A DNA stretch of 10,895 bases, taken from positions 1-10,895 of the forward strand of contig LKMM01000053.1 in assembly GCA_001563885.1 (NCBI GenBank), read 5' to 3'. Below, piece after piece: positions 1-5,818 of this stretch (position 1 is the first letter of the stretch; each line of letters starts with the position of its first letter). Source of the DNA: Natrialbaceae archaeon B1-Br10_E2g27 (GTDB lineage: Archaea > Halobacteriota > Halobacteria > Halobacteriales > Natrialbaceae). The position numbers were made by a program, and so were the translations under genes. The notes beneath the pieces are model-generated. The model did not search any database. It was not told the origin of the DNA and saw nothing but the letters and a program-made list of their open reading frames with translations.

Positions 1-294
1 ACGCTCGAGGCCGACCGGTACGTGATCGGCCACGACCACCCCGCCATCGACCTCGAGGGTCGAAAACTGCCGTGTTTTCTATACGGCCCCGCCGCGTACG
101 AGGGTGCAGATGTGGTGATGCTTCCTGCGTTTACGTCACTCGCCGCGGGGATGACGGTCAATCGAATGCGTGGATCGGACTTTCAGTCGCCACTTGTTCG
201 TGATATCGATGGCTTTCATCCGGGTGTCTGGGACGACGAACGGGGAGGGATGCTTTGGTTTCCGCCGCTTGGAGAGTGTCGGTCGCTGTTGTAG
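1..294 (+). CDS. Metallophosphoesterase, C-terminal part (5' end outside window)
   Basis: This is the last 97 residues of a gene that starts before the window. Frame 1 is open from the first base to a TAG at 292-294. Near the start is a V-I-G-H-D-H segment (residues 8-13), which matches the last metal-binding GHxH motif of calcineurin-like phosphoesterases. It is followed by a tail (PCFLYGP, ADVVMLPAFT, LAAGMTVNRMRG, LWFPPLGECRSLL) that I recognise from haloarchaeal SbcD/Icc-like phosphoesterases. In many archaea these are encoded beside a Lhr-type DNA helicase, so a role in nucleic-acid repair is possible, but the upstream neighbour cannot be seen. The catalytic N-terminal motifs lie outside the window. 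The gene ends 11 bases from the convergent CPBP gene. Family assignment is firm; substrate is unknown. Confidence 0.85.
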   Translation, partial: TLEADRYVIGHDHPAIDLEGRKLPCFLYGPAAYEGADVVMLPAFTSLAAGMTVNRMRGSDFQSPLVRDIDGFHPGVWDDERGGMLWFPPLGECRSLL

Positions 295-305
295 GTGTCG
301 GCGCG

Positions 306-995
306 TTATATTACACCGATCATCCAGCCGAACAGGATAGCGTTGAACACGCCGTGGGTGAGCGCTGGGGCGATCAGAGTACCCGTTCGCTCGTAGACGA
401 ATCCAAACACCGCTCCCATGGTCGTATAGTAGGCGACGAGGTGAACGACCACGCCGACCGACGGCAAGAACACGAGTATCAGGTACAGATGAAAGAACGC
501 GAAGACGAGACCTGCAAGTCCGATTGCGAGCATCGGAGGAAACGCTTCTCGCAACCTCCCCTGGAAGACACCGCGGAAGAGAAACTCCTCTACGGGACCG
601 ACGACCAAGATTGAGAGGGCCACACCGACGACGTACGCCGACGCCGTTCTCCCATCGAAGCCGAGGCACTCGTTGAAATCCGGAAGGAGTTCGATGCCGA
701 CCAGCAGTTGGTCGGTGAGAGCCATCGAGAGAGCCACGACGACAAGGCCGGCACCAACGCCGGCAGTAACGACAGCGAGAGTTCGACCGGTCGGGAAATC
801 CCGGGCGATACAGAACGTACGCAAGGCCAACGACGAGAAACGAGAACTGGATCGCGACCAACTCGAGTCCGAACGAGAAGGCGTCTCGGCGATTCGGACG
901 GGAACGTACGCGGCCGACGACCCGGAGACGTCGGACGCCGGCGACACACTCGAACTCGAGGACACCTGTCCTCGGTGTGAGAACCGACTGAGCAC
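306..995 (-). CDS. CPBP-family intramembrane protease, 5'-truncated and chimeric
   Basis: The C-terminal two thirds of this 229-residue frame is a CPBP (Abi/CAAX-like) intramembrane protease. The four conserved motif groups are present: EE at residues 136-137 with R141 (EEFLFRG), FxxxH ending at H169 (FAFFHL), and H214 with N218 (HGVFN). Hydrophobic segments lie at roughly 73-95, 119-135, 155-180, 183-200 and 207-229. The first ~55 residues are a serine/arginine-rich, non-hydrophobic stretch. They are exactly antisense to the zinc-knuckle regulator fragment on the other strand, so they are probably not native. CPBP proteins normally have one or more extra N-terminal membrane helices, which are missing here. 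The native sequence seems to begin at about 810-835. The frame stays open to a GTG at 995, so a chimeric protein could in principle be made, but it may equally be a pseudogene. Haloarchaeal CPBP members have no well-defined substrate. Confidence 0.7.
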   Translation of the reverse strand: MLSRFSHRGQVSSSSSVSPASDVSGSSAAYVPVRIAETPSRSDSSWSRSSSRFSSLALRTFCIARDFPTGRTLAVVTAGVGAGLVVVALSMALTDQLLVGIELLPDFNECLGFDGRTASAYVVGVALSILVVGPVEEFLFRGVFQGRLREAFPPMLAIGLAGLVFAFFHLYLILVFLPSVGVVVHLVAYYTTMGAVFGFVYERTGTLIAPALTHGVFNAILFGWMIGVI

Positions 996-1245
996 ACGCT
1001 ACGTCAACCAGCTCCTGGCGGTGACCTGCCCCGACCACGGGTTTGCGGTTGGCTATCCTGTCCCGCCAACTGCGGCGAGAGCGCGATCGCTCTCGGAGCT
1101 ACTCGAGGTCGCACTCTCCCGTCATGGCAGCGATCTCGACTCGATCCGACAGGAGGTCTGTCCGCACTGCTGGGGAGACGTTGACGTCTCATTTCCCCGA
1201 GATTCGGTTCCAGACCTCTATGTGGAAGTTTGTTCTGTATCGTAG
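838..1245 (+). pseudogene. 3' fragment of a haloarchaeal HTH regulator (C-terminal zinc-knuckle domain)
   Basis: Frame 1 from about 838 reads as the C-terminal half of a haloarchaeal winged-helix regulator (DUF7351-type, from memory). It has an acidic linker ending in RTGTYAADDPE, then DTCPRCENRL, TCPDHGF, YPVPP, a RSLSELLEVALSRH helix, CPHCWGDV and FPRDSVPDLY. The Cys pairs are the expected zinc-binding knuckles. The DNA-binding N-terminal domain is absent: upstream of ~835 the same frame runs antisense to the CPBP gene. The family normally continues past FPRDSVPDLY with another Cys-containing stretch. Here the match stops at about 1221, where antisense tnpB-like sequence begins, and the frame closes 24 bases later. 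It is therefore broken at both ends and unlikely to work as a regulator. Confidence 0.6.
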
Positions 1246-1372
1246 TGTACGATGGTTTGTCGTAGTCTGGAGCGGGTTTGTACTCTTGGGTGAGCACGTG
1301 GTTGTATACTTCACGACAGGTTTGAATCGCGTTCCATGCACTCTCTGCAGTGGTCGCGTCCTCGGGTTCATA
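1222..1372 (-). pseudogene. tnpB (IS200/IS605-type) N-terminal remnant
   Basis: Read on the minus strand from 1372 to 1222, the frame gives about 50 residues containing ESAWNAIQTC, REVYNHVLTQEYKP, DYDKPSYTT and IQNKLP. The C-R-E-V-Y-N-H-x-L helix followed by a short aromatic loop and Q-N-x-L-P is the pattern of the N-terminal region of TnpB/OrfB proteins, the RNA-guided nucleases carried by IS200/IS605 elements. An in-frame TAG lies immediately upstream (1373-1375). The similarity ends abruptly after L-P at 1222, where the regulator fragment starts on the other strand. Nothing of the RuvC-like nuclease domain remains, so this is a dead fragment. The match is from memory of family patterns and was not searched. 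Confidence 0.5.
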
Positions 1373-1473
1373 CTATCGGACGGAACTGTATGAAGATTCT
1401 CGCCACCCCGTGGCGGCGATTCACGACGTACGTCCGGCAGTATCAGCAGCGTATTGGAACGCTTCCTCGACCA

Positions 1474-1561
1474 CTAGTGCTTTGGCAAGCCTGAACTGAT
1501 GGGTCGAACCAGTCGGTGGATGTCGGTTCGACACATCAGTCGACGCTTGGCGGAGTACTAG
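1474..1561. repeat. 88-bp imperfect palindrome, copy 1 (MITE-like)
   Basis: An 88-base unit begins CTAGTGCTTTGGCAAGCC and ends GCTTGGCGGAGTACTAG. Its two 37-base arms (1474-1510 and 1525-1561) are inverted repeats agreeing at 29 of 37 positions, separated by 14 bases. CTAG stands at both ends and could be a 4-base target duplication. I see no coding sequence in it. A second copy with 4 substitutions begins 105 bases downstream. The structure fits a small non-autonomous transposable element, but I do not recognise the parent insertion sequence. Confidence 0.75.
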
Positions 1562-1578
1562 TTACTGGGTAGTCGTGT

Positions 1579-1666
1579 CTAGTGCTTTGGCAAGCCTGAA
1601 CTGATGGGTCGAACCAGTCGTCGGGTGTCGGTTCGACGCATCAGTCGACGCTTGGCGGAGTACTAG
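1579..1666. repeat. 88-bp imperfect palindrome, copy 2 (MITE-like)
   Basis: This is a second copy of the 88-base palindromic unit, in the same orientation as copy 1 and of identical length, with 84 of 88 bases matching. Three of the four differences lie in or next to the central spacer and one lies in the right arm. CTAG again bounds both ends. The 17 bases between the copies (1562-1578) resemble neither arm. The strict preservation of length and arms suggests either recent duplication or independent insertion at CTAG-type sites. Confidence 0.75.
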
Positions 1667-1838
1667 ATAGCCAAATCGAGAGCCGATTAGCTGGTCGTGG
1701 CTGACCGTCTAAAAGCGATTGTTACTTTGGCGGTGTCTGAGCCGGTGGTATATCTGTCGACAATATGGTCTCGTTACATGCCGTGTGTGTATTCTGCAAG
1801 CGCCATTAACTAAGCCACGCTGTTTTTACATATGCTCC
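1667..1838. other. Non-coding stretch before the ATP-grasp gene
   Basis: No convincing gene is seen between the second palindrome and the ATG at 1839. The downstream frame stays open back to a TTG at 1719, but those 40 residues are rich in Cys, Trp and Arg, unlike haloarchaeal protein. An AT-rich patch at 1804-1811 (ATTAACTA) lies about 28-35 bases before the ATG and is a weak TATA candidate. The stretch 1376-1473 upstream of the palindromes likewise holds no gene I can support. Confidence 0.4.
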
Positions 1839-3155
1839 ATGGCCGGGGCCCGCGATAGCGCGACAGAGAACGTCGTCGTCCCAGCGATCGATGCCGCAAG
1901 CAGCGTCGCCTGTATGCGTTCGCTGGGGAGACGAGGCATCGAGACCGTTGCCATCTCAGAACAGCGCCGACCGCCCGGATTCAGCTCCCGGTACGCCAAC
2001 GAAACCATCGCTGTCCCCAATCCCGGAGTCTCGCTTTCGGCCTACGAAGACCGACTGCTCAAACTTGCTCGCCGACCGGATATCACGACAATAATCCCGG
2101 TTCGGGAAGCGGACATCTATACACTCGCTCGGAACAAATCACAACTGAGCAAGTACGTCGCGACCTCGTGGCCCTCACTCGAGGGGCTTCGTCGGGTTCA
2201 AGACCGTCTCGAGTTGTTCGATGTCGCACGCTCGGCCGGTGTTTCCGTTCCGGAGACGACGTCACTCGATGCGTGGTCCGACTGGAGCGATGAGACGATT
2301 ATCAAGCCCCGTTTTACTGTCCACGCTCCGGAGTACTCCACGACATTTACAGAACGACGAACCAACCCTCACTCCACGCGATATGTCCCAGCTGACGAAG
2401 CCCCCGAATATCAGGGGGTCGTCGAGGAGATGGGACACGTCCCGCTCGTCCAGGAGTACGTCCCCAAATCCGACGAATATGCCTTCTTTGCCCTCTACGA
2501 CCACGGCGATCCGATCGCGACATTCCAGCACTGCCAGCGCCGCGGCTGGAAGTACGCCGGCGGTCCAAGTGCCTACCGCGAATCCGTCGATATCCCCGCG
2601 TTGGATCGTGCCGGCCGATGCCTCCTCGATGAACTCGAGTGGCACGGCCTTGCAATGGTCGAGTTCCTGCGTGATCCCGAGACAGGCGAGTTCAAACTCA
2701 TGGAGATCAACCCGCGATTCTGGACGTCGTTGCCGTTTACGATAGAGGCCGGTGTCGACTTTCCATACCTCTATTGGCGGCACGCAACCGGTCGACCGAT
2801 CCGACGTGAGCCCGACTACGACGTGGGTATCGGGGGACATCTCCTGCGTGGAGAGCTGTTACACCTCCACAGTATTCTCACTGAGGAGTATCCCGTCGTC
2901 GAGCGCCCGCCGTTTGCCGCGACAGTAGTCGAGATCATCGCGTCGATCGTTCGTCATCCACGGTTTGATTATGCCTCTATCGACGACCCCCTCCCGTTTT
3001 TTCGCGATAGCCACAACGCTGTCACAGAGTTGTGGTCCGGCCGGCAAACACGGTCCCGACAGGGCAGCGCTCACGACAGAAACACCCTGACTGCTCGCAC
3101 GCCGACGACCCACTCGGTTACCGAAACCATCAAGAGCACGCTGAAACGGCTCTGA
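1839..3155 (+). CDS. ATP-grasp carboxylate-amine ligase-like protein
   Basis: This 438-residue protein belongs to the ATP-grasp superfamily, in the group often called carboxylate-amine ligase (COG3919-like). Such enzymes activate a carboxylate as acyl phosphate and join it to an amine. Residues ~10-40 (VVVPAIDAASSVACMRSLGRRGI) form the expected N-terminal nucleotide-fold strand and helix. IIKPRF carries the ATP-binding lysine (K156). MEINPRFW (288-295) holds the Glu/Asn pair that binds Mg-ATP. The LVQEYVP strand (near residue 205) is the hinge-type segment between the two halves. The last ~40 residues are polar and probably disordered. I chose ATG 1839 because it begins about ten residues before the conserved strand and earlier codons give atypical sequence. 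No membrane segment is seen. The gene stands alone beside mobile-element debris, so the substrate cannot be guessed from context. Confidence 0.8.
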   Translation: MAGARDSATENVVVPAIDAASSVACMRSLGRRGIETVAISEQRRPPGFSSRYANETIAVPNPGVSLSAYEDRLLKLARRPDITTIIPVREADIYTLARNKSQLSKYVATSWPSLEGLRRVQDRLELFDVARSAGVSVPETTSLDAWSDWSDETIIKPRFTVHAPEYSTTFTERRTNPHSTRYVPADEAPEYQGVVEEMGHVPLVQEYVPKSDEYAFFALYDHGDPIATFQHCQRRGWKYAGGPSAYRESVDIPALDRAGRCLLDELEWHGLAMVEFLRDPETGEFKLMEINPRFWTSLPFTIEAGVDFPYLYWRHATGRPIRREPDYDVGIGGHLLRGELLHLHSILTEEYPVVERPPFAATVVEIIASIVRHPRFDYASIDDPLPFFRDSHNAVTELWSGRQTRSRQGSAHDRNTLTARTPTTHSVTETIKSTLKRL

Positions 3156-3195
3156 CTGCCGTCGACACGCCGTCATGTCGACGCTCGAGAGTACG

Positions 3196-3203
3196 TTTTT
3201 TAT
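3196..3203 (+). promoter_or_regulatory. TATA-like box for the dCTP deaminase-like gene
   Basis: A T-rich TTTTTTAT element lies 27-34 bases before the ATG at 3230, in otherwise GC-rich DNA. With no ribosome binding site next to the ATG, this fits a leaderless haloarchaeal promoter and supports that start. Confidence 0.55.
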
Positions 3204-3229
3204 CGGTCGAACTCATCAGTTCGATCGAA

Positions 3230-3682
3230 ATGTCCACAGACCACTCCCTCTCTGAGGTGGTCGACAACCTCGTCTACGAACCGGTACAGGTCCACGACTA
3301 CGGCATCGATCTGACCGTCAGTGCGATCTATGAGGTCGACGGACCCGGCCGACTCGACTTCGGCGGTGACGAACTCGAGGACGCCGAACTCGACCCCATC
3401 GAGACCGAGCGCCGATCAGCTGACGACGAGTACGGCTGGTGGAATCTCGAGGGTGGGCGGTATGTCCTCCAGCACAACGAGTTTCTGGTCGGTACCGACG
3501 AACGGTTGCTGGTACAGCCACGAAACGAACTGCTGGCTCGTGGCGGTTCCCACCCGTCGGTTATCGTCACCTCACATCTGCCGTTGCTCCCGCTTTCGGT
3601 CCCCGAGGGCGGTCTCAAACTCAAAGAAAACGCACGGGTGTCGACGCTTCTTCGGTCTGATACTGCCGGACGTCCGTCATGA
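3230..3682 (+). CDS. dCTP deaminase/dUTPase-superfamily protein (short haloarchaeal form)
   Basis: This 150-residue protein resembles the short haloarchaeal proteins annotated as dCTP deaminase or deoxyuridine triphosphate nucleotidohydrolase. Visible features are HDYGIDLTVSAIYEV near residues 22-36 (compare the N-terminal S/G-x-D-L-x strand of Dcd), VDGPGRLDFGGDELEDAEL, a YVLQHNEFLV strand, LLVQPRNELLARG, and C-terminal GLKLKENARVSTLL. The larger Dcd and Dut enzymes continue with a glycine-rich nucleotide-binding segment after the ARSS-like position; this protein ends there. It may therefore keep the fold without the known catalysis. The ATG at 3230 is preferred over upstream starts because a TATA-like element lies ~30 bases before it and homologous sequence begins there. 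The gene seems to be transcribed alone. Confidence 0.7.
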   Translation: MSTDHSLSEVVDNLVYEPVQVHDYGIDLTVSAIYEVDGPGRLDFGGDELEDAELDPIETERRSADDEYGWWNLEGGRYVLQHNEFLVGTDERLLVQPRNELLARGGSHPSVIVTSHLPLLPLSVPEGGLKLKENARVSTLLRSDTAGRPS

Positions 3683-3847
3683 ATCGCCGCCCCGAGATGG
3701 CGAGAATCTTCACTCAGCTTCGGCCGGTAGTATGCGGAGACCGTCTCGAGTCACAGAGCCTCGAGGCGGAAGCCGACGAGTTCAGTCGTGGCCCGATGAG
3801 ATCCGTATCGCTCGCTGGTTTAAACGTCCATGATATCGTGGTACGAC

Positions 3848-3864
3848 CCCTATCCGGAATAGGG
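3848..3864. promoter_or_regulatory. Inverted repeat before the zinc-knuckle microprotein gene
   Basis: CCCTAT and ATAGGG form a perfect 6-base inverted repeat around CCGGA, ending 14 bases before the ATG at 3879. It overlaps where a leaderless core promoter would sit and could be an operator. A separate palindromic GTTTAAAC at 3818-3825 may be a TATA element further upstream. Confidence 0.35.
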
Positions 3865-3878
3865 ACGTTATAGCACAT

Positions 3879-4016
3879 ATGAAGAGCTACGAACTTCGGT
3901 GTCCGAACTGCGAGAGTCGAATCGATTTCGGACACGCTGCTGCGGAGGCAACCGTCGAACACGGCTGTCCGATGTGTGGGGGAGCGATCACCGGCGACCA
4001 CGTCATCCTTGGCTGA
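3879..4016 (+). CDS. 45-residue zinc-knuckle microprotein
   Basis: A short open frame encodes 45 residues with two paired cysteine motifs: CPNC at residues 8-11 and CPMC near 33-36, spaced as in a zinc ribbon. The surrounding sequence is balanced and acidic (ESRIDFGHAAAEATVEHG, then GGAITGDHVILG). Small one-domain zinc-finger proteins of this size are abundant in haloarchaea and several affect biofilm or stress behaviour. No function can be assigned to this one. Conserved Cys spacing, ATG start and haloarchaeal codon use support it as real. It lies between the dCTP deaminase-like gene and the UspA gene, same direction, with about 190-base gaps on both sides, so it is probably its own transcript. 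Confidence 0.75.
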   Translation: MKSYELRCPNCESRIDFGHAAAEATVEHGCPMCGGAITGDHVILG

Positions 4017-4174
4017 TACGGGTTGCTGTACCGATCTACCCCCGGACGTGTCGCGGTTGGATCAAAAATGACGGACAGCGATCCGTATGAGAGCGACTGG
4101 TTGGCCCACCCGCGATAAGCACTGTTGTGTTGGGCACCGAAAAGCCACATCGATCGGTGTCGGTCGGCCTCCCG

Positions 4175-4182
4175 AATATTTA
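4175..4182 (+). promoter_or_regulatory. TATA-like box for the UspA gene
   Basis: AATATTTA lies 26-33 bases before the ATG at 4208. No Shine-Dalgarno sequence precedes the ATG, so the transcript is probably leaderless. Confidence 0.6.
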
Positions 4183-4207
4183 GGTCTCCCATCCCTAGGG
4201 CATATCG

Positions 4208-4837
4208 ATGTACCAGGACGTCCTGATCCCGACAGACGGTAGCGATGGCACTCGTCGCTCGCTTATCCACGGGTTGACTATCGCAGACCGGTTCGACGCG
4301 ACTGTACACGGGTTATCAGTCATCCCCGAGGGCCCCTTCGGCACGCTCGAGAGCGAGACGGCGACTTCGGCGGCCCACCGTGCTGTCGAGTGCGTCGAGG
4401 CCGAAGCCAGTCGCGAGGGACTCGAGGTCTTCACTGCGGTCGACCAGGGTGTCCCACACGAGGTGATCCTCGAGTACGTCGACGAACACGACGTCGATAT
4501 GATCGTTATGGGCACACAGGGACGAACTGGTATCGATCGGGTCCTGGTCGGCTCCGTTACCGAACGGATCGTTCGAATGGCTGACGTTCCCGTCGTCACT
4601 GTTCGGCTTTCCGAAACGGTTCGGATTGACGACCCAGCGGAGGCCCGCCGGATTGCCCAACGGGAAGCCAGCCAAAACGGCTACCAGGGAGCCGTCGTCG
4701 TCGACGAACCACACCGAACCTCCGGCTCGTGGGTCGTCCCGCTCGAGGCCGACTCCGGCCCGCTTCAGGTCCACGTGGACGCGGTTTCGGGCGAGCCACG
4801 AGTCGGCTCGTCGGACGATGATACCAGTAGCTCATAG
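4208..4837 (+). CDS. UspA universal stress protein with C-terminal PepSY-like extension
   Basis: Residues 1 to ~134 form one UspA domain (start MYQDVLIPTDGS). The ATP-binding signature G-x2-G-x9-G-S is complete: G102, G105, then G115-S116 (GTQGRTGIDRVLVGS), followed by VPVVTVR. Usp proteins bind ATP or act as stress-linked signalling proteins, usually as dimers in the cytoplasm. Single-domain Usps have about 140-150 residues; this one has 209. The extra ~70 residues contain an EARRIAQREASQNGYQG helix, then VVVDEPHR, GSWVVPLEAD and LQVHVDAVSGEPRVG. This helix plus hairpin ending in V-D-A-x-x-G-E-x is PepSY-like. A Ser/Asp tail ends the protein. The gene has its own TATA-like box and converges with cspA. 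Confidence 0.85.
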   Translation: MYQDVLIPTDGSDGTRRSLIHGLTIADRFDATVHGLSVIPEGPFGTLESETATSAAHRAVECVEAEASREGLEVFTAVDQGVPHEVILEYVDEHDVDMIVMGTQGRTGIDRVLVGSVTERIVRMADVPVVTVRLSETVRIDDPAEARRIAQREASQNGYQGAVVVDEPHRTSGSWVVPLEADSGPLQVHVDAVSGEPRVGSSDDDTSSS

Positions 4838-4847
4838 GTTGCTTCCG

Positions 4848-4883
4848 AAAAAACAGAGCTGTCACCGAACGGTGACGAAGCTC
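4848..4883 (-). terminator. Hairpin plus T-tract terminator of the cspA-like gene
   Basis: A perfect 7-base stem (GTCACCG, AA, CGGTGAC; 4861-4876) is extended by GAGCT/AGCTC across a small bulge. On the minus strand it is followed at once by six Ts (4853-4848). It starts only a few bases after the CspA stop codon and also separates the convergent UspA gene. Confidence 0.65.
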
Positions 4884-4886
4884 AGA

Positions 4887-5081
4887 TTATGCGCGAACGA
4901 CGTTTTTCGCGCGTGGGCCTTTCGGGGCCTGTTCGATGTCGAATTCGATCTCGGTGCCTTCAGTCAGATCCTCGCCGCCAACGTCTTCCATGTGGAAAAA
5001 CACGTCGTCGTCAGAGTCGTCCGTCGTGATGAAACCGTAGCCGCCAGTGTCGTTGAAGAAATCAACCTTACCGTTTGCCAT
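4887..5081 (-). CDS. cspA: Cold-shock domain protein (CspA family)
   Basis: This 64-residue protein is a single cold-shock domain starting MANGKVDFFNDTGGYGFI. It carries both nucleic-acid binding motifs: RNP1-like G-Y-G-F-I (around residues 17-21) and RNP2-like D-V-F-F-H (around 28-33). The tail ends QAPKGPRAKNVVRA. Csp proteins bind single-stranded RNA or DNA and act as RNA chaperones in the cytoplasm. Haloarchaea have several such 64-residue acidic Csps. The frame can be extended upstream to 5165, but the extra 28 residues are not Csp-like. A TATA-like element 27-34 bases before the ATG at 5081 fixes the short start. The symbol is the family name, since paralogues cannot be told apart here. 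Confidence 0.93.
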   Translation of the reverse strand: MANGKVDFFNDTGGYGFITTDDSDDDVFFHMEDVGGEDLTEGTEIEFDIEQAPKGPRAKNVVRA

Positions 5082-5107
5082 TACAATGCATACGAGTGGG
5101 GTGATAC

Positions 5108-5115
5108 GGATAAAG
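5108..5115 (-). promoter_or_regulatory. TATA-like box for the cspA-like gene
   Basis: On the minus strand CTTTATCC lies 27-34 bases before the ATG. No ribosome binding site is seen, so this is probably a leaderless promoter. Confidence 0.55.
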
Positions 5116-5328
5116 GTTGCCATCTGTCCGCTAACGTCGGATTTTGGTTGGATTATTTTTGCCATCGAGCACTATAGGAGACAGTCGAACAATATATGCT
5201 GTTTTCCGACGCATTTTGTCCGAATCGGAGGAGCACGCACTTCGTTCTGTAGGTTCGGCAGTTCGATTCGGGTCGTGTCGCAACGGACAAGAGTAACCCT
5301 TTTGCGACCACCACACACACGTCAGAGT

Positions 5329-5655
5329 ATGAGTGCGGACTGGCCACACGATCCCGACGGTGAGGAGGGAAGCGAGGGCATGCGCAAATACGACATGGCG
5401 ATTATCGCCAAGAAAGTCGACGAAGAAGAAGACTTTCCCCTAGAACGGGAGGCCTTCCTCGAGGAGTACGGCGACGACCCGATCCGCATCAACCACGAGA
5501 AAGTCGTCGCCCTGGGCGACATTTTCGAACACGTCGAACCCGAGGAGTTCGAGACGATCGTCGACATGCACAAGGCCGTCGGCACAGCCATGCGCGAGGG
5601 CAACTTCTGGGAGTATCACCCAACTGGGTCCGATCCCGAGAAAAAACGCGCCTGA
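5329..5655 (+). CDS. DUF5785-like haloarchaeal conserved protein
   Basis: This is a 108-residue acidic soluble protein. Its opening DWPHDPDGEEGSEGMRKYDMAIIAKKVDEEEDFPL and the later RINHEKVVALGDIFEHV and FWEYHP segments match a haloarchaeal conserved family I remember as DUF5785. Its function is unknown. The middle (VDEEEDFPLEREAFLEEYGDDPIRINHEKVV) looks like a small helical domain, comparable in size to archaeal DUF2795/DUF5789-type proteins. I chose ATG 5329 because the upstream continuation to 5047 is unlike protein and crosses the cspA promoter. The gene lies alone between cspA (divergent) and GTP cyclohydrolase III. No clear TATA box is placed at -27. Confidence 0.75.
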   Translation: MSADWPHDPDGEEGSEGMRKYDMAIIAKKVDEEEDFPLEREAFLEEYGDDPIRINHEKVVALGDIFEHVEPEEFETIVDMHKAVGTAMREGNFWEYHPTGSDPEKKRA

Positions 5656-5785
5656 GAGGCTGATTCAGTTTCGATACGCTGGTGCCTTACGAGAACTCGA
5701 GGAGTGTCCCGTGTTCAGCGCGGGGAGAGTGTCAAGGGAGAGCGGTTCGTTTTCGCGGAACATCACGAATCTGGATTGCGTATCA

Positions 5786-5791
5786 CTTATA
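5786..5791 (+). promoter_or_regulatory. TATA-like box for GTP cyclohydrolase III
   Basis: CTTATA lies 28-33 bases before the GTG at 5819. It supports a leaderless transcript and the choice of GTG over the upstream ATG at 5711. Confidence 0.55.
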
Positions 5792-5818
5792 CGACGGCGT
5801 TCGAAAGATCCGACTATC

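Noticed and set aside
1390..1494. A 34-codon frame on the plus strand running into the first palindrome
   Set aside because: It has no recognisable similarity, its end lies inside a mobile repeat, and no promoter is seen, so it is probably chance.
1474..1666. The two palindromes as a CRISPR array or as the two ends of one insertion sequence
   Set aside because: Two 88-base units with a 17-base gap do not fit CRISPR spacing, and each unit is itself a complete palindrome, which single IS ends are not.
1719..1838. Upstream extension of the ATP-grasp frame from a TTG start
   Set aside because: The added 40 residues are rich in Cys, Trp and Arg and precede the normal family N-terminus, so ATG 1839 is preferred.
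2262..2840. A long minus-strand frame inside the ATP-grasp gene
   Set aside because: It is antisense to a well-supported gene, as is common in GC-rich haloarchaeal DNA, and shows no family motif.
3679..3873. A 64-codon frame overlapping the end of the dCTP deaminase-like gene
   Set aside because: The ATGA overlap looks operon-like, but the protein has no recognisable motif and its end overlaps the promoter region of the zinc-knuckle gene. It could be real only if conserved.
4068..4118. A 16-codon acidic frame before the UspA gene
   Set aside because: It is too short to support without conservation or expression data.
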